A DNA stretch of 12,195 nucleotides. Origin: JBBITW01 sp037440525 (GTDB lineage: Bacteria > Desulfobacterota > BSN033 > UBA1163). The position numbers were made by a program, and so were the translations under genes. Positions 7,191 to 12,195 of this stretch are shown piece after piece. Location of the stretch: the NCBI GenBank assembly GCA_037440525.1, contig JBBITW010000109.1, positions 1-12,195 of the forward strand. Direction: 5' to 3'. Every line of letters begins with the position of its first letter. Positions within the stretch are counted from its first letter, which is position 1. The notes below the pieces were generated by a model. It was not told the origin of the DNA. It was given only the letters and a program-made list of their open reading frames with translations, and made no database searches.

Positions 7191-7853
7191 ATGAATTGCC
7201 ATGCGGGTTTTGAAGAGAAGGATAAGCATACCCAGAGAGGAATTCTTTTTATTATATCTGCCCCGTCAGGAACTGGGAAAACTACCCTTCTTAAAAGACT
7301 TATAGATGATGGGTTAAAAAACCTTCGATTCTCTGTCTCTTATACAACAAGAATTCCACGTTCCAATGAGAAAGAAGGGGAGGACTATTTTTTCATTAAA
7401 GAGGAAATATTTAAAAAAATGATTGAGAAAGATGAATTTTTGGAATGGGCAGAGGTTTTGGGCAATCTTTATGGGACATCACGTTCGCAGGTTGAATCAC
7501 TTCTCTCGGAGGGATGTGATATAATATTAGATATCGACACTCAGGGTGCAAAGAAATTGAAGGAAAAGCTAAATAATACTGTCTTGATCTATCTCCTTCC
7601 TCCATCATTAAAGGAACTTCAGGAAAGACTCTCAAAAAGAGGACTCGACTCATCTGATACAATTAAGTTCCGTTTAGCTCATGCCAGAAGGGATATTGAG
7701 GAAGCCTCCTGGTATCACTATGTGATTGTGAATGATAGGATTGATGAAGCCTGCGAGAAGATTAAGGCCATCGTGATTGCTGAGAGATGCCGTAAAATGA
7801 AAGACTTAATTATTGAAGAAAAAAAGAGACAATGGGAGGTAGAAAATGGCTAG
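7191..7853 (+). CDS. gmk: Guanylate kinase
   Basis: Phosphorylates GMP to GDP with ATP, feeding GTP and (p)ppGpp pools. The P-loop APSGTGKTT lies at residues 24-32. The GMP-binding region has SVSYTTRIPR (48-57) and EGEDYFF (62-68), then EFLEWAEVLGNLYGTS and DIILDIDTQGA, and the lid with RLSKRGLDSSDTI. The C-terminus carries the family's VNDRIDEA. At 220 residues it is slightly longer than usual because about 16 residues (Cys, His and charged residues) precede RGILFIISAPS. No alternative Met lies between, and AAAGG at 7182-7186 supports the ATG at 7191, though with short spacing. It overlaps rpoZ by eight bases, the common gmk-rpoZ pairing that links purine supply and transcription. Confidence 0.97.
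   Translation: MNCHAGFEEKDKHTQRGILFIISAPSGTGKTTLLKRLIDDGLKNLRFSVSYTTRIPRSNEKEGEDYFFIKEEIFKKMIEKDEFLEWAEVLGNLYGTSRSQVESLLSEGCDIILDIDTQGAKKLKEKLNNTVLIYLLPPSLKELQERLSKRGLDSSDTIKFRLAHARRDIEEASWYHYVIVNDRIDEACEKIKAIVIAERCRKMKDLIIEEKKRQWEVENG
7834..7839 (+). promoter_or_regulatory. Strong ribosome binding site for rpoZ
   Basis: GGGAGG lies six bases before the rpoZ ATG and inside the gmk coding sequence. It is one of the best Shine-Dalgarno matches in the window, so omega can be translated independently of gmk termination. Confidence 0.7.
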
Positions 7854-8076
7854 AATTACAGTAGAGGATTGTCTAAAAAAGGTCGAAAGTAGATTTGAGC
7901 TTGTCATTTTGGCTGCAAGGCGTGCAAAGATGTTGATGAAAGGAGCAAAACCTTTGGTTGAGACTGACAACCGTCCTATTGTAACTGCTCTTCGTGAAGT
8001 AGCAGCGGGAAAGGTAAAGATGGTAGATCCAAGAAAGAAATCTGAAAAAGACAATATTGTCCCTGAAGAGAAATGA
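7846..8076 (+). CDS. rpoZ: DNA-directed RNA polymerase omega subunit
   Basis: Small accessory subunit that helps fold and hold the beta' subunit of RNA polymerase; in many bacteria it also forms part of a ppGpp site. The 76-residue protein has the family pattern: MARITVEDCLKKVESRFELV at the start, then AARRAKML and DNRPIVTALREVAAGKV around residues 43-59. The tail is short, basic and acidic. It begins eight bases before the gmk stop. No GC-rich terminator hairpin was seen after it, only an AT-rich palindrome at 8108-8124, so some read-through into the next module is possible. Confidence 0.96.
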   Translation: MARITVEDCLKKVESRFELVILAARRAKMLMKGAKPLVETDNRPIVTALREVAAGKVKMVDPRKKSEKDNIVPEEK

Positions 8077-8107
8077 AGAATAACTCAATAGGCTAAAATG
8101 ATTCCAA

Positions 8108-8124
8108 TCAAAAAATATTTTTGA
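8108..8124. repeat. AT-rich palindrome after rpoZ
   Basis: TCAAAAA (8108-8114) and TTTTTGA (8118-8124) form a seven-pair stem with a three-base loop. With only one G-C pair it would be a weak terminator at best, possibly a pause or a chance palindrome. Confidence 0.25.
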
Positions 8125-8132
8125 AGGTCTAC

Positions 8133-8261
8133 AAGCGATTTCATCTTCACCGCATTTTATCTTGTTTCAACCTGAAGAGCATGTTATTATTTTAATAGAA
8201 AAGAATTGAGCGATTCTTTGTATCATTGAATGAATTAAAACTCTAATCTTAGAAATCGCTT
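8133..8261. repeat. 10-bp inverted repeat flanking the module's promoter region
   Basis: AAGCGATTTC (8133-8142) and GAAATCGCTT (8252-8261) are exact reverse complements about 110 bases apart. A partial third copy, GAGCGATTC, lies at 8208-8216. The arms bracket the candidate promoter at 8162-8190 in the only sizeable gap of the second half (8077-8299), so they might be paired operator sites. Apart from this, the AT-rich palindrome and the promoter, I see nothing else in the gap. Confidence 0.4.
8162..8190 (+). promoter_or_regulatory. Candidate promoter for the AAA+/GXGXG/VWA module
   Basis: TATTAT (8185-8190) matches the -10 consensus at five of six positions and is preceded by TGT, giving an extended -10. 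TTGTTT (8162-8167) is a partial -35 at 17-bp spacing. Transcription would start near 8197, leaving about 100 bases of leader before the GTG at 8300. Confidence 0.4.
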
Positions 8262-8299
8262 AATTTAGAAAAGAAATATTTACAGAAAGGAAAAGGATC

Positions 8300-9634
8300 G
8301 TGGTAGAGAATGGATATCAAAAACAGGTCATGGAGATTTATCAATTTATTAATGACCACCTTTATTTTAATCGTCCTGACATGGAGGTTAAAGGTGAACC
8401 TTTTAATTCTGCCATCCTTCTAAGTCTGTTGACAGGATTGATGAAGGGAAAGGAATTGATAATTGGGGAACCAGGGCTCGGGAAAACAACCTCTGCTGAG
8501 TTTGTATGTTCACTGATCTACCAATTCCCTTTGGGTGTGATCTGGGGGAGTGAAGTCTCTGGCCATCCAGAGCAGACAGAAGAGAAGATAGTCGGTAGGC
8601 CTGATCTGGGGAAACTAAATAGAGGAGAAGAGGATGTTGTCTGGACAAACTTCGCTCAGATTCCGGTGAAGATTGTGGATGAGATAAATCGGCTCCCTGA
8701 AACCAAGCAGAGTATGATTCTTGATGGTGTCGACCGTGGTAACTGGGAATATCTGAACGAAATGATCATAAATGAAGAATACTGTCTTTTTGCCACAGCG
8801 AACTATCAAGATGGGGGAACAAATACAATAATTGCCCCCCTCATTGATAGGTTCGATGTCATGGTTGAATCGAGGTATCCGGGTGCAAACCTCTCATTTC
8901 TCATTGGGAAGATAAGAGGAAAAGATCGAATCTTAAGGCATCCAAAATATGAAAAGGAGTTTTATAGAGTTCTCAAATCTAAAATATCATATGAGAAGAA
9001 GATGTCAAAGATTGACGAGATATGTAATACTTTTGGAGAATATATAAATGAGACGTTAAAGGTGAAGCCCCTTCGTAGAGAAGACCGAGAACAGATCAGG
9101 GCTGAGGTTGAAAAAGTGGATCTGGATTTAGATGCAAGTGCATTTACCCGGATGCTCCTTTCTGAGCTCTCCTTTTGTGAACGCTATGGACAGAAAAGGA
9201 CAGTTGAGACATGTGAGGAAGGCTGCCACTACACAGGGTATCTCTGTCACCAGATAAAGAATTGTGCATCCAATCGATTGCCAACATCTATTAAATTATA
9301 TGCTCAGGGATTGGCGTGGTTATTGGGGGATTCTTCGATCGATATCGAACATATCAAAGCAATTGCCCCTTATACAATTTCACATAGAGTTCAGTGGAAG
9401 GATGAAGTTATTTCCCAGAGGGAAAGGGCAAAAAGGGATGATCCCTTTCCAATCTTTCTTGCCAAGGAGGCTGTGAGATTGGTATCTCAGAGGTACCGAG
9501 AGCAGAGTGAACATATAAAAGATGCCCTGGCCATAGGGTCAAGGATCTTCCAGGGTGAATCCATGGAGCCTTTGGAGGGAGATCATCCCCTTTATGCAGA
9601 GATAAAAAAGGACATCAGTGCAAGGCGAATATAA
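8300..9634 (+). CDS. MoxR-like AAA+ ATPase with Cys-rich C-terminal segment
   Basis: A 444-residue AAA+ ATPase of the MoxR/AAA_5 type; relatives remodel or mature protein complexes with a VWA-domain partner. Walker A is GEPGLGKTT (56-64), Walker B VKIVDEIN (123-130), and sensor 1 is FATANYQDGG (164-173), followed by APLIDRFD (179-186), typical of MoxR proteins. The C-terminal region (about 280-370) is a lid ending in TISHRVQWKDE. It carries five cysteines, C293, C305, C309, C316 and C322, the last four spaced CX3CX6CX5C, which may bind zinc or an iron-sulfur cluster. I know of no such site in textbook MoxR proteins. The GTG start has AAAGG at 8286-8290 and AAGG at 8293-8296 upstream; an ATG at 8330 (residue 11) is the alternative. 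The gene overlaps the next by 17 bases, and a VWA gene follows, so the product probably acts with both. The substrate is unknown. Confidence 0.88.
   Translation: MVENGYQKQVMEIYQFINDHLYFNRPDMEVKGEPFNSAILLSLLTGLMKGKELIIGEPGLGKTTSAEFVCSLIYQFPLGVIWGSEVSGHPEQTEEKIVGRPDLGKLNRGEEDVVWTNFAQIPVKIVDEINRLPETKQSMILDGVDRGNWEYLNEMIINEEYCLFATANYQDGGTNTIIAPLIDRFDVMVESRYPGANLSFLIGKIRGKDRILRHPKYEKEFYRVLKSKISYEKKMSKIDEICNTFGEYINETLKVKPLRREDREQIRAEVEKVDLDLDASAFTRMLLSELSFCERYGQKRTVETCEEGCHYTGYLCHQIKNCASNRLPTSIKLYAQGLAWLLGDSSIDIEHIKAIAPYTISHRVQWKDEVISQRERAKRDDPFPIFLAKEAVRLVSQRYREQSEHIKDALAIGSRIFQGESMEPLEGDHPLYAEIKKDISARRI
9604..9612 (+). promoter_or_regulatory. Ribosome binding site supporting the GTG start at 9618
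   Basis: AAAAAGGA ends at 9612, five bases before the GTG at 9618. The later ATG at 9645 has GAAGGA (9637-9642) with only two bases of spacing. The first arrangement is the better-spaced one, though GTG is the weaker codon. Confidence 0.45.
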
Positions 9635-10409
9635 AAGAAGGAATATGAAAACATCTATTTCAAAGAAGAGAGAGGTGGAAGAGTTACTTTTGAAGGAAGG
9701 GAATATCTCTAAGAATCCATTTGATGAATTTAAGACCTTTACATACCGTAATAATAATATCCCACTGGATGATATTGTTCAATCAAGTGAAATAGTAATG
9801 GACCAGATTCGAAAAGGATATGAAAAACTCCTTGAAGAGGAGGCCAAGGAACTGGTATGGATGGTCCAATATAATACAATTATAAAAGCATATGAGATAG
9901 CAGAGAGGTATATTAAGGAGATAGAATATACAGCAGAGGATATTGAAGACTTCTGTTTTGCCTTAGAGAATACCCACAGGATTCCATATCTTATTCCAGG
10001 TCCGGCAGGGGTTTATATATCTGCCCTTTGTAATTATTCGAAGGAAGAGGAGATTATATTAAAACTCTCGGAACTTAAAACTGAGATCAATCTCATAGGT
10101 TTTCGACTCCCAAAGGGTAAACGATTATTGATAGAAGGGGATGCAGGAGATTTTACAGGTATAGGCATGGAGGGAGGCGAACTTGTGGTGGAGGGAAATG
10201 CAAAGAATTGGACAGGGGCAGGGATGAGGTCAGGAAAGATTATTGTGAAAAAGAATATTGGCCTCCATACGGGTGAATGGATGATGGGTGGAGAGATATA
10301 TGTGGGTGGAAGGATTAGGGGATTAGGAAATATTGTGGAAGGTAAAGTCTTTGAAAGGGATAAACTTGTCTACCCTGGAAAGGTCCGTTACCCGAACCTA
10401 TACTATTGA
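9618..10409 (+). CDS. GXGXG beta-helix repeat protein with helical N-terminus, function unknown
   Basis: I recognise the C-terminal fold but not the whole protein. Residues 174-230 are three consecutive 19-residue units, beginning GDAGDFTG, GNAKNWTG and KNIGLHTG, and continuing with a G-M-(x)-GG/SG-(x)3-V core. This is the GXGXG right-handed beta-helix pattern of the C-terminal domain of glutamate synthase large subunit and of formylmethanofuran dehydrogenase subunit C. There is no glutamine amidotransferase, FMN or iron-sulfur domain, so it is not glutamate synthase. Residues about 15-155 are mostly charged helices, with IPYLIPGPAGVY at 122-133, and resemble nothing I can name. No signal peptide or membrane segment is seen. 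The gene overlaps the AAA+ gene by 17 bases and ends four bases before the VWA gene, so it sits inside a AAA+/VWA pair and may be an adaptor, scaffold or client of it. A start at the ATG at 9645 is possible. Confidence 0.8.
   Translation: MQGEYKRRNMKTSISKKREVEELLLKEGNISKNPFDEFKTFTYRNNNIPLDDIVQSSEIVMDQIRKGYEKLLEEEAKELVWMVQYNTIIKAYEIAERYIKEIEYTAEDIEDFCFALENTHRIPYLIPGPAGVYISALCNYSKEEEIILKLSELKTEINLIGFRLPKGKRLLIEGDAGDFTGIGMEGGELVVEGNAKNWTGAGMRSGKIIVKKNIGLHTGEWMMGGEIYVGGRIRGLGNIVEGKVFERDKLVYPGKVRYPNLYY
10137..10307 (+). repeat. Three 19-residue GXGXG repeat units (57 bp each)
   Basis: The units run 10137-10193, 10194-10250 and 10251-10307. The period is visible in the protein as a recurring TG-x-GM/WM-x-GG/SG-x-(I/L)-x-V core. 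DNA identity between units is modest, so this is an old protein repeat and not a recent tandem duplication. Three coils would make a very short beta-helix. Confidence 0.7.
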
Positions 10410-10413
10410 GTTA

Positions 10414-12072
10414 ATGAATATGGAAGAAAAAAATTTCCAATCAATTATTGAGGAAATCTGGCCTGATTTGAAAAGGAAGCATTTTTATCCCGAGATACCA
10501 ATTCCTAAATTGGGTAAATTATCTGACTCTAATCAAAATGCTGATAATGTTGAGGGTACTGAAGAAGGAGAAAGAAAGCCAAGCGAGGGGGTAGGCCTCG
10601 AAATAAAACAGAAACAGATGACCATCAATTCCGACTTTCTCCTCTCAATGAAAGGTAAGATGCCAGTAAAGAAGGTGATAGAGGCACTTCTCGATCATGG
10701 AATTACACATTATACATTCTGCCCTTGGGATTTTCATACCCATCTCATGCTTTATGCCGAAGCTAAAAAGGTAATGGGGGATAAAGAGACCGCAAAACAG
10801 GTGGCGAGCTATTTTATTGATGTGATTGCCGATACACACTGTGTAAAGAAAAAGTCCACAGAGATTCCTGAACTGCATAGAAATCTAAAAAAAGGGAAGA
10901 TAGAAGAAGTGATCGCCTCTCTTTACCAAAGGATATGGGGCATCGATTTAGGGATTGAACCCTTAAAGACTAAAGATAAGAATGAAGCAATAGTTCGAAG
11001 GCTTGCAAGAATTCCATACTTAGATCGTTCTCGCTGGTCGGAGAGTATCCGAAAGTTTGCCCGTTCATTAAAACCCCTCATATTAGAAGAACAAAGAGAA
11101 GAGCAATCGCGAGGAGGAAAGGGAGAGTCCAATCCACAAGGGGATCATGATCTTTCCAATTATTCCTGTGAAGAGATTGATAGTGGATTAAGGGATTATG
11201 CCAAGGAGACAATGGGGCTATCTGAATTTAGAGAGATTGTGGAGGACTTTTCAGAGGAGTTGAAAGAGGCAGGCTATAATATGGAAGGTGGTATGGGCAG
11301 AGGACGAGGTACCTCTATTGATGCAGATATTCTCTTTTATATGAAGCTGTCAGAAAATTATTCAATTCCCATACGAAAGCTCCCAATAGAAAAGAAAGGT
11401 GACCTTCATCCACACTCACATGCACCTTGGGAAGTTGGTTCTCCATTTCAGGATATTGATGTATGGACAAGTTTCGGCAAGATAATGCCCGGTATTACTC
11501 AGATATGGAAGAAGAGAGAGGGAAGGGGAAGGGGAAAGATTGAAGGAACTCCTGACTGTCTCATTGTAATAGATTCTTCAGGGAGTATGATCAATCCTCG
11601 AAAAAGCCTCTCCTATGCTGTTTTAGGGGCTGCATGCGCTACAAATGCCTATTTGCGAAACGATTCCAAAGTAGCGGTTTATAACTTTTCCGATGCCCCC
11701 ATGGGCGGTAAGGATATATTGGATTATACCAATAATCGACAAGAGATATATAGGACATTATGCAAATATTTTGGTGGTGGAACGGCCCTGGACTTAGAAG
11801 ATCTGGTTCCACTCATAAAAGGGAGAAAGAGTCTTGATCTCTTCATTATCACTGATATGAAGATAACAAATTTAGAAGCCCTGATAAGCTTTTTTGGACA
11901 AATCCAGAATAGAATTACAGCAGTCCATATTGGTGAAAATCCATATTCAAATCGATTCGAAAAAGCAGTGGAGAAGAGAAAAAACATAAGTATCTTTACC
12001 GTCAAAAGAAAAGAGGATATACCCCATATTGTTCTTGGAAGTATAAGAGAATATTTCAATCAAACCAAATAA
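10414..12072 (+). CDS. VWA-domain protein with MIDAS motif and HGITH (degenerate metallopeptidase-like) N-terminal region
   Basis: A 552-residue VWA protein and likely partner of the upstream MoxR-like ATPase. The C-terminal VWA domain (about 379-552) has a complete MIDAS metal site: DSSGS (387-391), the Thr of GGGTALD (454-460), and the Asp of ITDMKI (481). The N-terminal part contains LLDHGITHYTFCPWD (about 92-106; HGITH at 95-99), then a helical stretch and FIDVIADTH (134-142). This layout resembles VWA-linked proteins with an HExxH metallopeptidase-like helix, but the catalytic Glu is Gly, so protease activity is doubtful; metal binding remains possible. The linker (about 225-375) is charged and Gly/Arg-rich. 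No signal peptide or membrane segment is seen. The frame is open back to a TTG at 10333, but that would overlap the GXGXG gene by 77 bases, so I take the first ATG after its stop; 10420 is also possible. The ribosome site is weak, implying coupling. Confidence 0.85.
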   Translation: MNMEEKNFQSIIEEIWPDLKRKHFYPEIPIPKLGKLSDSNQNADNVEGTEEGERKPSEGVGLEIKQKQMTINSDFLLSMKGKMPVKKVIEALLDHGITHYTFCPWDFHTHLMLYAEAKKVMGDKETAKQVASYFIDVIADTHCVKKKSTEIPELHRNLKKGKIEEVIASLYQRIWGIDLGIEPLKTKDKNEAIVRRLARIPYLDRSRWSESIRKFARSLKPLILEEQREEQSRGGKGESNPQGDHDLSNYSCEEIDSGLRDYAKETMGLSEFREIVEDFSEELKEAGYNMEGGMGRGRGTSIDADILFYMKLSENYSIPIRKLPIEKKGDLHPHSHAPWEVGSPFQDIDVWTSFGKIMPGITQIWKKREGRGRGKIEGTPDCLIVIDSSGSMINPRKSLSYAVLGAACATNAYLRNDSKVAVYNFSDAPMGGKDILDYTNNRQEIYRTLCKYFGGGTALDLEDLVPLIKGRKSLDLFIITDMKITNLEALISFFGQIQNRITAVHIGENPYSNRFEKAVEKRKNISIFTVKRKEDIPHIVLGSIREYFNQTK

Positions 12073-12136
12073 AACCTCAGTTCTCAATGTCTTTCTGCGC
12101 TTCCTTCAGCATTCCTCACCTTAATCCTCTCCCCTT

Positions 12137-12192
12137 GAGGCTGTGTCGCAATGAGGTATATGCCATGTTTGTCATTCCGAGCCTCCTTTTTT
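12137..12192 (+). terminator. Candidate rho-independent terminator after the VWA gene
   Basis: GAGGCT (12137-12142) pairs with AGCCTC (12180-12185). Inside, CGCAATGA (12147-12154) pairs with TCATTCCG (12172-12179) with one mismatch, and a four-base bulge (GTGT) lies on the left arm. Six T residues (12187-12192) follow the stem. The loop is long (17 bases), which weakens the call. The TGTCATTCCGAG wording also resembles dispersed intergenic repeats of many genomes, so it could be a repeat remnant. Confidence 0.4.
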
Positions 12193-12195
12193 GTC

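Noticed and set aside
9618..10409. Calling the middle module gene glutamate synthase or FwdC
   Set aside because: Only the GXGXG repeats match; catalytic domains are absent and the N-terminal half is unrelated to what I know of those proteins.
10333..10413. Upstream TTG extension of the VWA gene
   Set aside because: It would overlap the GXGXG coding sequence by 77 bases and reads as an out-of-frame translation of it. AGGA at 10325-10328 gives slight support, but the ATG after the stop is simpler.
11724..12059. 111-residue minus-strand open frame inside the VWA gene
   Set aside because: It lies wholly opposite the conserved VWA domain, has no ribosome site or recognisable protein features, and is best explained as a shadow.
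10414..12072. Calling the VWA protein an active metalloprotease
   Set aside because: The catalytic Glu of HExxH is replaced by Gly.
8300..12072. Defence island or recent horizontal transfer for the three-gene module
   Set aside because: No integrase, transposase, nuclease or known defence effector is nearby, and base and codon style match the housekeeping genes.
1..12195. tRNA, rRNA or CRISPR array
   Set aside because: No cloverleaf, rRNA core motif or regularly spaced direct repeats were seen, and no gap exceeds 250 bases.

Overview
The window is AT-rich bacterial DNA with every supported gene on the + strand and very little non-coding space. The first two thirds (126-8076) is a housekeeping run: xseA, xseB, ispA, dxs, tlyA, a DUF4416 gene, yicC, gmk and rpoZ. 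The xseA-xseB-ispA-dxs-tlyA order, DUF4416 upstream of yicC, and the yicC-gmk-rpoZ run are the kind of neighbourhood I associate with Desulfobacterota ('Deltaproteobacteria') and nearby lineages. That placement is an inference from gene order and protein style; the sequence does not prove it, and I cannot name a genus.

Region 1 (1-2923): both subunits of exonuclease VII (xseA, xseB), then a short-chain prenyl diphosphate synthase. A 244-base gap between xseA and xseB holds a good promoter candidate overlapping the xseA stop, and a roughly 110-bp element bounded by a perfect 12-bp inverted repeat. Region 2 (3019-5747): dxs and tlyA. Dxs makes the first committed intermediate of the MEP isoprenoid pathway and the synthase encoded by ispA elongates its C5 products, so the two genes serve one pathway. 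TlyA is an S4-domain rRNA 2'-O-methyltransferase family protein. Region 3 (5734-8076): a DUF4416 protein, a YicC-family endoribonuclease, guanylate kinase and RNA polymerase omega, tightly packed with 7-14 bp overlaps at three of the junctions.

Region 4 (8077-12195) differs in character. After a 223-base gap with its own promoter candidate and a 10-bp inverted repeat come three compact genes: a MoxR-like AAA+ ATPase with a Cys-rich C-terminal segment, a protein whose C-terminal half is three 19-residue repeats of the GXGXG beta-helix type (as in glutamate synthase and formylmethanofuran dehydrogenase subunit C), and a large von Willebrand factor A (VWA) protein with an intact MIDAS motif and an N-terminal HGITH motif resembling a degenerate HExxH metallopeptidase site. 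AAA+/VWA pairs are known remodelling or metal-insertion chaperones (CbbQ/CbbO, NorQ/NorD, BchI/BchD). A GXGXG protein placed between the two partners is not a combination I recognise, and this is the best candidate for an undescribed system here. The window ends with a hairpin followed by six T residues that may terminate this operon.

I see no tRNA, rRNA, CRISPR array, transposase or phage gene. Base composition and codon style of the three-gene module look like those of the housekeeping genes, so nothing marks it as recently acquired.
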